A stretch of DNA of 64,000 nt, from positions 34,806,419 to 34,870,418 of the forward strand of contig CM034239.1 of the NCBI GenBank assembly GCA_019916065.1, given 5' to 3'. This DNA comes from Vitellaria paradoxa. Taxonomy: Eukaryota > Streptophyta > Magnoliopsida > Ericales > Sapotaceae. The position numbers and the translations under genes were made by a program. The notes beneath the pieces were generated by a model, which saw nothing but the letters and a program-made list of their open reading frames with translations, was not told the origin of the DNA and did no database searches. Of this stretch, positions 1 to 12,200 are shown one piece after another (the first letter of the stretch is position 1; every line of letters starts with the position of its first letter).

Positions 1-1100
1 CATCTCTACACCCCCAGCAAGCACTGCGGCTGCAGCATCGGCTGCTTTCCTCCACTGCTCCGTCTGCACTCTCAGTTTCTTCATTTCTGTTTCCAACACC
101 TCCTTGGCTCCTTCCACGGCTTCCACCTTCTCCTTCAGCTCCACTTCAGTAGCTCTACTTGCCTCCAGCTGCTGTCCCAGTTGGCTCAACTTCAAACTCA
201 TTTCCTCTTCCTTGGCTCGACTACTTGACCTCTCTGATGCCGCTTCATTCAACTGACGTTTTAGGCTCTCATTTTCTTGAGACGAGACTCCCATTTCTCT
301 CTCTTTCTCTTCCAGCTTAGCCTTCAATGAATTTATCTCATCATTCTTCAAAGCCAATTCATCAAATGCCAGCTTTTGTGGTGGCTCTGGTGATTCAGTT
401 GATAGGCTACTAATTGGTTTGGTTTCTTGGTCGGGTTGGCCGAGTTCAACATTAGGTTTCACTGGAACTTCAAAAACATCAGTTTCACGTTGATTGTTAT
501 CAGGAATCTCAGGAAGGGTGCTGCTGTCTTTTCTCTTGTTCAACTCTTGGACTCCAGTTGCCAGACGCTGCTTGCCTTGGACTTTCAGAGGGTTCTGGGT
601 TTTCCTCTCCAATTGGTCCTGAGCATCTTTTTTTGCTGACTCCACAGAGGCTAGCTGCTCCTTAAGAATCTTGAGCTCTTCTTGCGCCTGCCCAAGATGA
701 GATTCTAGACCTGCAATTCGAAGTACCAAGTTTCTTTTGGCTCAGGGGATCAGATTGTGCACTTCTGGGTGATCGACGATCTCCAAGCTTGGAGCTCCTG
801 TCAGTAATTGTTCGATCATGAAGTAAAGCAGAATTAGAAGTTGCTGATGCCCTAAGTTGCACTGGTCCTCTGGGAGATGGCCTCTGAGGCATTTCTGATC
901 CCCTGAATAAAAAATAACATGAGGAGAGAGGGCATATTGGTCACTTAACTCTTAACTACAAAAGTGAAAACAACAGAGGTTCCATGCATTGGGATGCAAC
1001 CTAGAATCTCTAACACCAAATTGGCAGAGCAGTGAAACAAGTCTATAAATGGAACTGCATTTCTAACAATGGATAAGTTCTCAAACCTTGATCTTGGCAT
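1..1100 (-). CDS. ICR: Interactor of constitutive active ROPs (ICR/RIP family), partial, one frameshift
   Basis: Plant coiled-coil scaffold that binds GTP-loaded ROP small GTPases at the plasma membrane and links them to trafficking or microtubule partners (family knowledge). A tiny coding exon, 1100-1087, encodes MPRS and the first two bases of an Arg codon, then a GT donor. The next exon starts at 902 after an AG and continues GSEMPQRPSPRGPVQLR, the hallmark ICR N-terminus, followed by ITDRSSKLGDRRSPR and QKKLGT. At 721-722 one extra base shifts the frame; the family motif (IAGLESHLGQAQEELK) resumes at once in the +1 frame and stays open to base 1 as Glu/Lys/Leu-rich coiled coil ending QWRKAADAAAAVLAGG. 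The C-terminus lies outside the window. The 5' UTR part of the start exon probably begins at 1172 after a good acceptor. The single extra base is either an assembly error or a disabling mutation. Family identity is near certain; the exact paralogue is not assigned. Confidence 0.9.
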
Positions 1101-1172
1101 TTGATCAACTTCAGGGCAATCTATTGAAGAAGAGAATGGGGCAATCACCCAAAAGCTTTGTGAACGGCACAA

Positions 1173-4100
1173 CTGAAGGATAGACAAAGGGAAAAATATA
1201 TTAGTAAGCAAACAAACTTCGCAAGGCATTATCAAAATGAAACCTCAATATGTTTCCAATATAATTTCCCGAAAAAATGATGGAATAGAGTCTCGACAGA
1301 ATCTCAAATCCTGACATGAAAACTCTAAGCACAAAACAGACAAAAGAGCAATTTTTTGCCATTCAAGAAAACCTAAAAAGAGTCCTTTCTAAACAGATTT
1401 CATTATAACATTTTACCAATGAAATGCTAAAATGTTAATGAATAACCCAAGGAATTTTGCTGTTTAAAATTCACAATAATGAAGAGAGCCATAATCAACA
1501 TTATGTCAATTTCAAAATCAGTTTAAAACCAAAAATCTTAAGCTACGGTCCTTAGTTTATTTACATTTTATTTTTAGCCCTTGCAGGCAGTAGAAGCTAC
1601 ATAAAATGTAATATCTAGTATAAATCAAACCGAGAGGAAAGGGAAGACAATGATACCATTGTCCTACAATATTTTCCCCGAGATTCCTCTATTTTTCCCA
1701 ATTAATGAGATCTATTCTATTGTGCTACCTGCCAGTGTGGACATTGACACTTCCAAATCTATTGAAAATGAAGAGAAATTGCAGAACAAGTAGGTAATTT
1801 CACTGTTTTAGAATCAAACCAAGGATATGAATGGAAAAAAAATAATCAAAACCTTTACCAAAGGAACTCATACAAGCATGTGATTTTTCTTTCTCCACAA
1901 CTTTTGAACGCTTTTTCAACCCTTGGGCCTATATTATTTTTTCTTTTTGGATAAGTTTGGGTCCATATTATATTGTGTCAACACTAAATTGATTTTAGCA
2001 CAATTGTTACAATCAAAATGGGACTAATCATATTGCGTGTTAAGGTTTCCTAGTACGTTTTATATAATATCTGTAATTTATATGAGAAGGATAATACCTG
2101 GTTGATGTATCCACTTTTGAAAATGTTTAAAGTTTTCATTTTTTTCCCCAAAACAATCAAATAGGTTTTATCGTTGAAAGAGTGAGTAGATCCAAGTAGA
2201 AGGGCTAAAAAAGACAGAAGGTAGATCTAAGATTGCATGGACTGAAATTGTGAAGAAAGACCAAATTACATATAATCTCACAGAAAATATAACCCATGAT
2301 AGAAATGAATGGAGGAAGATGATTCATGTATTCATGTAACCGACCCAATTCGTTTGGGACTAAACTTTTGTTGAGTTGAGTATATTATTGAAACAACTCT
2401 TCACTTCAATAACTGTAAGGGCTTTTTTCTAAAATTATAATTTTCTAAACCACTTTCTTGTGTTCGTTTCCATTTTTTTATTCAGTTATCAAAAGACCTA
2501 AAGCACATTGAACATATGTGCTGGCTTCTTCTATATAAAAACCCAACATGTTCTGAGTTTGATCAATGGAAAAGAAAAGAAAATTAAAATTTTATCTCTT
2601 TGTTTGATTGTTGGGTTTAGGAAGAAAGAGGAGAGAATCATAAAAGAGATCCATCCATCCAACAGATCTTCTCTCCCATTTCTCTTCACTTTTCTTTTCA
2701 TTTTCATTTCCCTTATTTTCTTTGTCCCTTCCTCCCAAACCAAACATAGCCTAAATATATTAAAGGTAGCTTTTATATTATTTTTCAAAAGATTCAAAAA
2801 GTTTTCTAAACTACCAAAAAAAAAAAAAAAAAAATTATTCAAAATTAAATTTTAAGTCATCCAATGAAAAATTTTCAATACACTCGATCTACTACAGGGA
2901 AGCAACTAACATATTTATAATTTTAAAATGGAAAGCCTTATTAACACTCTACTTTTAACTTTTTGCATTTCAAATTGTGAATTTTAAAAATTCGAAAGTA
3001 TAGTGAGAAAAACTAAAAGTGCAGCATCAACAAGTCTATCCTTGGGAAATAAATCTTGATCCTTTTTATGAGTCCCACTTATGAAAAGTATGAGCAAATA
3101 CAAGTTATGTTGGGGTTTAACTATCAGCATATCAACATAAATGTATGGAAATCCTCTCCTTCAAACATTCTTTATAGAAATCCTCTCCTTCAGTATTCTT
3201 TTTGTAAACTAAGTGAACTAAAATTTAAATTAGTCTAATCATTTTCAATCCCCTCTCCTCCTTCCTATTTTACATCCAACCGACCATAGGATTAGGGAAC
3301 TTTAGAGGAGCAATACACTTCAACTATGGTTTGAATCTTTCGTCTTTATCTAATTCAGTTATCAGTTTTGTTCCTCTCTCTCTCATTTTGGGAGATCAAA
3401 AGAAAAAAATGTCAGATACCACGTTTTTTTTCTCCTTCCTCTTCCACTCATCTTTTCCTTCCCTCCCACTTTTCCACAAGAACAAAGGAAAATCCCTTAT
3501 TCCCCCTTTTCTTTCCTCCACTTTTCCACTAAACAAAACACACTAAATCATCTGTATAGAAGCATTCTTCTTTTTCAATTCGAGTATTGGTTCTGTAACT
3601 TCTGTTCCGCTTTTCCTCCCATTTTAGGAAAAAAAAAATATGGACTCCACGTTTCTTTTCCCTCCCCTCCCACTTTTCCACCCAAACAAAGGAAAACACC
3701 TTCTTTCCTTTCTTCCCCCCACTTTTCCACTAAAGCATCCAATTGCATCAGAACGTTATGAGCTTTTATTCAAGTACCACAGCTGTAACTGCCACCCGAA
3801 ATCACAACTCCCCATAGATCCCCAACCAAACACCCAATAAATAAATAAATAAATAAGGAAGAAAGAAAGAAAGAGAAGGCAAAAAACATGAAAAATAAAT
3901 AATTGTTTTTTCTTTTTTTTTGGGGGGGGGGGGGGCAGAAACAGACACAATGCAATGTCCAAGGTGTGGTTCAAACCTAGAAGTAACAATAAAAGAAAAG
4001 ATTGATCAATGTACAAGTACAAAAAAAAAGGCTGGAATCTTGCAACACTTTGGAGGGTAGAAGGTTTGGCTGCTGTGCTGTGAGACTCCTCACATATATT

Positions 4101-4303
4101 GTTGATTTTCTTTTACGACATTTTTCTTTTTTCTGAGGAATCAAACAAACAAGAAGCAAGGAAAGCATGCATGCAAGTGCTACTATTGAAAATGTCACAA
4201 TTAGTAGATATTATTCGAAAAAAAAAAAAAAAAGGGAAACAGAACAGCAAAGGAAAAGGCAAAGGCAGAGGGTAAAGCAACAAACAGTAAAAACGGATCT
4301 CAC
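1173..4303 (-). other. Probable 5' UTR intron of the ICR gene
   Basis: Non-coding stretch between a candidate donor at 4304/4303 (AAG then GTGAGA on the minus strand) and the acceptor at 1173-1175. ICR genes often carry 5' UTR introns, so one 3.1-kb intron is a reasonable reading, though extra UTR exons inside cannot be excluded. It holds homopolymer runs (T then about 15 G at 3911-3935; A runs at 2817-2834 and 4215-4233), an (AAAT)n tract near 3838-3855 and a pyrimidine-rich duplicated block. No open frame here looks like a protein. Confidence 0.45.
3390..3735. repeat. Pyrimidine-rich tandem duplication
   Basis: Two diverged copies of a module, about 3390-3535 and 3625-3735. Both contain CCCTCCCACTTTTCCAC, then AACAAAGGAAAA, then a C/T-rich run ending CCACTTTTCCACTAAA. 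The open frames across it are low-complexity Ser/Pro/Phe strings and are not taken as genes. Confidence 0.6.
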
Positions 4304-4496
4304 CTTGGAAGTTTGTCGCAGCTTCAACTATACGATCTTTGCGAGAAAATTTTGAATCTGCAGAAACCCTTAAGTGAAACGTAATCAGAGATTACAACCC
4401 TCCTCACCAATCAAGACATTATCGGGATGAAAAAGGTTAACTTTGGCTGTACAGCGCAGAGCTGTATCTATTGATCTATATCTATATATATAAATA
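4304..4496 (-). promoter_or_regulatory. Candidate ICR TATA box and first (non-coding) exon
   Basis: On the minus strand a TATATATA box lies at 4491-4483. A 5' UTR would run from about 4450 to a strong donor at 4304. An (AG)6 tract near 4605 and a G17 run near 4684-4699 lie further upstream. Inferred from motif spacing only. Confidence 0.35.
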
Positions 4497-4859
4497 TACA
4501 GATCTTTCAAAACGAAGACAATAGGGAAAAACTCCAACAGTAACAAAGATTTAAAGTTTGAATTAAAGGTGTTGGGTAGAGTGCAACCAGGTCCCAGTAG
4601 AGAGAGAGAGAGTACATCAGAAGTTGAGGACAGTAGAGTAATTTCGACTGTAAAATGAATGAAGACGAATATTTTCGGGGCGTGGGGGGGGGGGGGGGAA
4701 CGGTTTTGTTGATTTGGAGTAGTTAAAATTTAGTTAAATTTGTTTAGATTTGTAAATGTTATAACCACACGATGGGTAAAAAATTTAAATTTTAAAGAGA
4801 TTTATAAAAAATAAAAAAATTAATTTTAAGTGATATTTGATTTGTATTTATATTTTTTA

Positions 4860-5910
4860 TTTTTTATTTTATGTTTTAAAATTTTTAAAATAAGAAAAAT
4901 GAAAAACTTATTAGTCTGATTTTTTTGTTTTTCATATTTTTAGATGTTCTTATTTTGGACCGAAAATACTTAAAATAGATTTTTGTCATTTTACATGTCG
5001 TGTGTAAATTTATTTTTATTTTTTAAAACAAATATTAAAAGTATAAGTGATTAAATGTATTTTGAGATTTTTTTTATTTTTAAAATTATAAAATAGAAAA
5101 TGGACTCAGGTGTTCCAAATAACCCTTAATTTTTGTCTTTTTTAACCTTTTCAAAAATAATTATTCCATTTTTTATTTTTTCATTTATATTTTTGAAATT
5201 TTTGCAAACAATCAATAAAAATATATTGATCAATTTTTTTATAATTTTTTGTTCTAAAAAGATGAAAACTTAAGTAGAAAATCATAAATAAAAAAATATT
5301 TCTACTCTATTTTTTCTATTACAAACACTTTGTCAATTTTAATACTTTTTTTTATCATATTAAAATAAATTATTCTATTCAAATATTTTATTAAACTAAA
5401 ATTATTTTTATTAAACAACATAATTAATTTAATTTAATTATATAAATTAATATTTAATATATTTTATTAATTTATTTTTCGTAAATAATATAATTAAACT
5501 AAATTAATTAATTATATTAATAAATAATATAATTTAATTATGTTTTATACTTACTGATTAAATTTTATTCAGTTGTTTTCAATAAATAATATAATTAAAC
5601 AATAATTTGATATATTTTATATTTATTGGATTAAATTATTTTTAATAAATAATTAAATTAATTAATTAATATAATTGATTGATTTAATTTAATTAAACTA
5701 ATTAATTACTATAAATTAAATTGATATAAAATATATTTTATGAAACTGAATTAATTTTTTAAAAATTAATAAAATTAAATTATTTTATTAAAATAAAAAT
5801 TAGTAATTGTAAACAAAATTATATTTTTAAAAAAATAGTTTCAATTTTATTTTAGAAGAAAGGACAAAAATAAATAGAAAATAAAAAAAATAACAATATT
5901 ATCAAATCAG
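4860..5910. repeat. AT-rich dispersed element, copy 1
   Basis: Almost pure A/T with repeated TAATTTAATTAATT-like strings. It is homologous in order to 57600-59410: both begin with segments containing TTTTTGTTCTAAAAA-like text and a 'caaacactttgtcaattt'-type stretch, share the TATTTTATATTTATTG motifs, and end with AAATAGAAAATAAA. Homology between two loci with matching ends supports a mobile element rather than simple AT drift. Confidence 0.5.
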
Positions 5911-6119
5911 CTCTTAATAAATACTTCAAAGACTCTGCTTTCTAATGGAAGGGATTTTTTTTGTATTTTTTTTTTTTGGGAAACTGGGAATGTATATACT
6001 TTGAGAATGACATCCACACTCCACAGCAAGATTTCCCCAATTCAATTTTTTATTACTCACGGCAAGTTTGGAATTTAAAAAAAAAAGGAAAAAGTTTTAA
6101 CAACTATTTTTCTTTTTCT

Positions 6120-6361
6120 TTTTCTTTTTTTTTAAGTTTGACGTAAGTTTCTAAAATTTTTTGAAAATATCAAATAACCAAAAAGTTTCTAAAAGTTGTT
6201 AAAACTTTCTGAATTTTTTTAATTTTTTAATAAACAAATAAAAGGTACTAAAAATTCCTAAAAATTATTGAAAATTTTAAATTTTAACGTATAAAAAAAT
6301 TGTATCTGAAACTTTTATCAAAAAATTATCAGAAATTACTAAAAATTTTGCTTCCAAATGG
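6120..6361. repeat. MITE-like repeat with AAAAGTT/AACTTTT core
   Basis: Dense in short blocks such as TTTCTAAAAGTTGTTAAAA and ACTAAAAATTCC, ending TTGCTTCCAAATGGATCC. The same vocabulary recurs at 39088-39380, 40247-40510 and 59758-60132, each bounded by GTTTGG or CCAAAC strings. Boundaries are approximate. Confidence 0.4.
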
Positions 6362-6790
6362 ATCCTAATTTATTTTGTTTGTTTCAATGTCATTCAAATA
6401 AATAAATACCACTATTTTTTTTGCTTTATATATTAATTCCTGATATTATAAAAAATATATAATTTACTAGTACAATTTAAATTTTTATAATAGCAAATAT
6501 TTTAAAAAATTTAATTGTATCAATTTACCAAAATATTCTTAATTTCAATCATAAAAAGATTATTTTATTTATATAAGTAAAAATTCTAGAATGGCAAATA
6601 TTTTTAAAAAATTCAATTATATCAATTTACCAAAATATTTTTAATTTTGATGGCAAAAAGATTAGCTCATACGTCATAAATAAAATTTTATAAAAATTTG
6701 AGCGAAAATTATCTGTCATAATTATTTGCTATAAGTTGCTCTTTATAAATTAAAAAAAAAAATCCATTTCTTATTATAAAAAATAAAGAA

Positions 6791-7544
6791 TAAATTACAC
6801 ATACTCCTTCTTAATATTAGGTTAGTTACACATACGTCCCTTCAACATTTGAAAATTATATATACCTTCTTTATTTTCAAAAGTTAGTAACCTTGACTCC
6901 CTTTCGTTAGTCTAGATCCTGATTCCATTAAAATATTTAATATTGAGACAAATCGAATCCTAACTCCGTTAAAATATGTAAATGCCTTCACATCCTTCAC
7001 ATTCGGTCGCCATTTCCAGCATCCTTCCTGATGATATACTACAAATCATGGTCGTCTGCTTTTACTTGCCAGCGCCCTTCCCATCTGTTCTCCTACACCT
7101 CCTTGGCTCTAGATCGATTTTACTCCCAAAACCCATCTTAAAACAGTTTCACCCAACTATGCCCACAAATCAAATAAATAAATACTACCCACGAACTATA
7201 CAAAATTCTTGGGTTTTCTACTGGAAGGGGATTTTTCGACGGTGGAGGGCTGACTGATGACTAGAGGTAAGAGCGACCAGTAGAGGAAAATTGCTTGTGG
7301 AGGCGCCAAAAGGGGAAAAGGTTGTTCAGTAGAGAGAGAAAGGAAAATAGTGTAAACTCATTGATATATTTTAAGTTAAATTTGTCCCAATATTAAATAT
7401 TTTAACGAATTTAGGGTCCAAACTAATAGAAGGGGTTCGAGGTTAATAACTTTTGAAAAAAGGAAAGGTATGTATAAATTTTAAATGTTAATGGGATGTA
7501 TGTGTAATTAATCTAATGTTGAAGGATGTATGTGTAATTTATGC
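6791..7544. mobile_element. Non-autonomous DNA element with long (about 175 bp) terminal inverted repeats
   Basis: The left arm starts TAAATTACACATACTCCTTC with ATTAGGTTAGTTACACATAC and continues through TTCAAAAGTTAGTAACCTTG. The right arm, read in reverse complement from 7544, matches it over roughly 175 bp (AAATTACACATACATCC, ATTAGATTAATTACACATAC, TTCAAAAGTTATTAACCT). The centre, about 6982-7340, is more GC-rich, contains a 91-codon open frame without recognisable homology, and could be captured host DNA. The arm ends share TAAATTACAC...TTAGG..TAATTA with the foldback element at 30133-31829. Confidence 0.65.
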
Positions 7545-7590
7545 GATTATTTATAACTAATCATTAGGAGGAGAATAAAACCTTAGATCA

Positions 7591-7828
7591 AAGGGGCTGC
7601 AGTGGAAAATGAAGGGTTGAGATTTTTTGCACTTAATCCAATGGTTGCAATTTATTTAAATTAAATTTATTTTCAAAATAAAAATAAAAGTTTAAAATTT
7701 TTTATTGGAGCACAATTAATACGAAATATTAAAGATCACGTGTCATTAAAATGCAAAGAAATCTTAACCGTTCGTTTCTCCACTGCAACCCCTGCAGTGA
7801 ATTTTTTCACTGCAGCTCCCTTGAACCC
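7591..7828. mobile_element. MULE-type MITE, copy A
   Basis: Begins AAGGGGCTGCAGTGGAAAA and ends TTTTCACTGCAGCTCCCTTGAACC. CTTAGATCA flanks both sides (7582-7590 and 7828-7836), a 9-bp target-site duplication typical of Mutator-like elements. It is related to 49066-49372. The left terminus has lost the outermost GGGTTC. Confidence 0.65.
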
Positions 7829-8439
7829 TTAGATCAGAGTATGTAATGTAGATAACGTTTTCATGATTACAAATGTGGTCTGATCGTGCTAGATATTGGA
7901 TAATCAAATTATATATATATGGTTGACTCTATTCTTTGAGGCTTGATTTAAGAAGAAAAAGCTTTTTTTTTTTTAATTGATTACTATTTAATTACAACAA
8001 ACTTAGGTTTTTTTATATTTGGAAAGAAAAAAGTTAATTTTTAATAGTTAAATTTTAAACTTTTTGTCAATTTAATATTTCTGTTATCCATGATTTCAAT
8101 AAAATTTAAAATGTAAGATAATAAAATTAATTATTTTAAAAAATTAAAAAATTGAGTTAACAGAACCTGAGAAACTGTCTAGCTTGCCAAACGAGCCTCA
8201 ACAACAGTTAACAACTAGACATCTGGCTCTTATTTGGTTTTATAGTGCTAATTAATAAAGCCATAGGTCACATGCTTATGAATCATTAAATCCTTTCCTT
8301 TATTTAGTTTTTAATAAAAGTCATGTTTTTAGACCCACCAGCAAGTTAAATCTATAATTGTGAAAAATTATTCCATTAGCATCTCTCTAATTCTAAGGAC
8401 AAAGGACTCCCTAAGTACTTCCCAATGTTTGTTAATTTA

Positions 8440-8860
8440 CAAACTATGGGTTCATTTGGAGTGGTAAAAAATAAGATAAAATGTGATTTTAAGTAAATTT
8501 TGGTATTTGGTATTTTTTTCAAACTGTGTTTTTTTGAGATGAACAGTGACGAACCATTAGAATGGTTCTCCAAAATCCATTCTAACGGATTCAAAAACCC
8601 CTCAATTTGTCTTTCTACTTCCTTTTTTTTTTCAAACTGCGTTTTTTTGAGATGAATAGTAATAAACCATTAGAACGGTTCTCTAAAATCCATTCCAGTG
8701 GATTCAAAAAACCCTCAATTTGTCTCTCCACTTTATGTTTTCTTCCAAACCACGTTTTTTGAGATGAACGGTATCAAACTGTTAGAATGGTTCTCCAAAA
8801 TCTGTTCTAGCATTTTAAAAAAAACCCCCCATTTGTGTTCTGCACTGTAATATTTCAGCG
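8440..8860. repeat. MITE-related array: three 113-bp tandem units
   Basis: Units start at about 8519, 8632 and 8745. Each reads CAAACTG.GTTTTTTTGAGATGAA, then an AACCATTAGAACGGTTCTC-type segment, then CCATTCTAACGGATTC, then a CTCAATTTGTCT tail. The same core appears singly in the 300-500-bp elements at 21131-21507, 51440-51790 and 58379-58875, so this looks like internal amplification of one such element, whose left terminus is the GTTCATTTGGAGTGGTAAAAA at about 8450. Confidence 0.65.
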
Positions 8861-9299
8861 GAGCAAAACGATATTGAGGAAAAGGTTTTGGCCAATCCAT
8901 TCTAACGGTTTGTGAGGGCCTACTGCACAATGGTACTTGTTTAAAAACTTTGGAGCTAAGGAACATGATTATCAAAAAAAAAAAAAAAATTTCCTACTCT
9001 GTTAACCTCTTCCTGGGATTCGATTTTTTTTAGTAAAATATTTTACTTTTTTGAAATTAGTAAATGTGGGAATGTGTAAAAATGTAATAGAGAATTTTAG
9101 TGATTTTTAAAGGTTATTAGAGTTTTATTTTGTTTTTTGGCACGCCAAACGATGCCTATAGTGGATAGTGGCAGTTTTAAATCATATATTAAAAAGGTGA
9201 CTCAATGATTGAGTTGGTGGAAGGAAACAAAAAGAAACTTAAAACTCCTTTACTTCATTATAAGTTAGAATTTCTTTACTTTAGTACAAGTTAGGAAAC

Positions 9300-12200
9300 A
9301 AAAAGAAACTTAGAACTGTTTTATTTTATTCACTTGCAAGCATTAGTGAAACTTAGACTATTCGAAATCTTGTACGCCAATCGTTTGGTCATCCTTAGGC
9401 AATGGATTAGGTCTTCGACCAGGTTCGTCATTCTTTTAATGAACATCTGGGGATTGATGTACGCAATTCTTGAATTGTTCAGTTTGAATAGCTTGGAAAT
9501 GCAACTATCCATCCTGTCTTCAATAATTCATGCAATGTCCAATGTTAGATGGAGTTTCAATTAACGTCTTGCTGTTCTTCGACTGCATACACAGAGTACG
9601 ATTGATGTCGTGTCTACGTCGTGTACTTGGAGAACCACGCAGACATACTGTCAAAATTTTGTCTAATTAGAGGACAAAGGCATCGAGTTGTTGAGTACAA
9701 GTTGGATCGTGCATTCTCGAATAGAATAGGATCAACCACCTGTAGTGAGAAGGTGAAGTTTAAGACTAGGCGCTTTGCATATTGCACGATCTTTTAAGCT
9801 AATTGTTCGTCTTCATTTCGGATCTTCACAGAAATAGTTAGCTAGATGGATAAGAGTTTGATTGATTTGCCGAATAGGAAGTCTACGAAATATATGGAAA
9901 GGATCAATCAGTTCATCATATTCACCAATGAGTTTCACAGTGAGTACATTAGCTGTCCTTGTAGAAAGTGCACGAACCAATATTACTACACATAAGAGCC
10001 ATCAGGGCGCATCTAATTTGTAATTAGTTCTTGAAGCAGTATAAGTATTGGACTCTCCATAGGAAAGTATACTTCCTCTCGTCGGGAGGAAATCGTTGAA
10101 GTGGAGGTCGAGACTACGGAAGAGGCTGATCTAATACTCGCGATACTAGTCGATATCATGTGTGGATTGGCACCTAAAAACACAGGCTATGATACTGGTT
10201 TGACGGGTCTAAGTAATCCTCGCTTAGGTGCGAATGACGAAACCTTAAGATATTTTAAAATACTCGACAATGTGCAGACACAATTTTATCCTGAATGCAA
10301 GGATTTTGGTAAATTGTCATTCATTTTCGAGTCATTACATTTAAAGGCATTGAATTAGTGGTCGAATACGTCATTCGACATGTTATTGCAGTTATTACAC
10401 ATAGTTCTACCATCGAAAGCAAAGCTTGCTGATTCGTACTACCAGATCGTAAGCTAATTGAAAATCTAGGATTCACATATGAGACTCTAGATGCATGTCC
10501 AAATGGATGCATGTTGTTTCGAAACGAGAATACCCAACTCAATATGTGCACCGTGTGTCAGACTTAAAGGTGGAAAGATATCAGGGGTGGCCAAACCTTG
10601 AGCATCTCAGCCTATCCTGTGCGGGCAGTAGCTTGACAGACATTGTCCCGCCATCACCCTCCACGTCTGCGTGTCTTTCGACGCATAATCAGGTACCTTC
10701 AATGTCTGGCCATAGAGTAGCAGGTATAAATTATTAGTTTAAGATATTTTCTATCCGTTAAAATTATTTCTTTTGATTCATTAAACTTAATATTTTGTAT
10801 GCAATAAATTCTCCCACTTCAAGCAAACCTTCTAGGTTTGGTAAAAGGCTTTTGAAAGCATTGCCGCAGTGGAACTACAGGTCACAGTGGATGACCGTAT
10901 AGTGGGATAACACACCCCACCCGGTAAGGAAAGCTAGATGGTTTTCATCTCTTAGATCAGACACATGGTTCGAAATCCGATTAGAATCCGATCAGATTCC
11001 TGCTGACCACCCTTGATTGAGACGCCTTCCCGCCTAACGCATTCAAGGGCCTCTGGGTCGAGGTGTTAGGTATCATAGTTTGCTAATGTTATATGTGGTG
11101 TTTGTGTTAAAACAATATTCTGTAATTTGTCCTTTTCAGACTAATGTAGATAGGGTTGCTTCAGACTTCCGGGACGTTCATTACGGCAAGTGTCGGAAGA
11201 TATTGAAGGATCATAAGAACAAGGTCAAGTCTACCTATTGGAAGGGCTATGAGACTGACCCTGATATCATTCAGCTGGGTCCCGCTGGGCGTCCTCCCCC
11301 ACCAGTGGGTTGCGTTCGTCAGTTACTGGTCGAGCGATGAGGCATGGGTGAGTAGATTAGGATTTGAATTTCTTTCCCTTGAGTTTTTAAGTTATAAAGC
11401 ATAATTTACAAAAACTAATCGATAAGAAATGAAAACAAAAGGAGACCACGATGAACTTTCAGAGCCGAGGGTTGCAAGGCCTCAGCCACGAGGAGGAGAC
11501 TCGGTAGTTTACACAAATTTGCTACGAGATAAAACATTAGTTTACCACGAAAAAATTTCGTTTATTTTCATATCATATAACAACAAACTATTAACATATA
11601 ATTTGCCATTTAATAGTTGATGGAGGAGGGGCATAGGACTGATCGGATGGCCATGTGGTTACAAACCCACAGGAAGGATTCACCGGAGGTTTAGGCCATG
11701 TGGGTAATTAATTTATATATTTTGGCCAATGAGCATATTCAATTTTCCTTTACATAATTTAGTTACTTATTTTTCTTATACATCTTGTCTTGTTTCCCTT
11801 AGGATCAGTTTCAGGCACCTCTCATTGAGTTGCTGATAGATGAGAAGGAGTCTGAGGTAAGGAGAAATGAGATATCCTTTTCTATTATTGGATGTGATCC
11901 CCATAGATACACGCTCACGCGGGGCATAAGCATTCTACGCCTGTCCATTGTATGAGCGAAAGCATTCTCCCAGGCCAGATGCCGCGACCAAGACCTGCTC
12001 TAGACCCTCTATGCAGAGATGGACGTGCACGAGGCATTGCTTCAATCCGAAATGATCGCCAAAATGGAGAAGCGTTTATCTCAGAGTTAGAGCCATTTTC
12101 CTCCTCCTCCTCAGGTTAGAAATATTAATTTTCGTATTTATAACTAATTAAAATTTTATAAATTTATTTATTTGTATTTTGTTGTCACATTCTTATTCAC

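Noticed and set aside
2508..2855. 115-codon plus-strand frame and its 103-codon antisense partner
   Set aside because: Low-complexity Phe/Lys/Ile string ending in a homopolymer; no family resemblance, and it lies inside the presumed ICR 5' UTR intron.
3911..3935. Poly-G tract and similar G-runs at 4684 and 18723
   Set aside because: Mononucleotide runs after T or A runs; no evidence of a structured regulatory role, and lengths are unreliable in assemblies.
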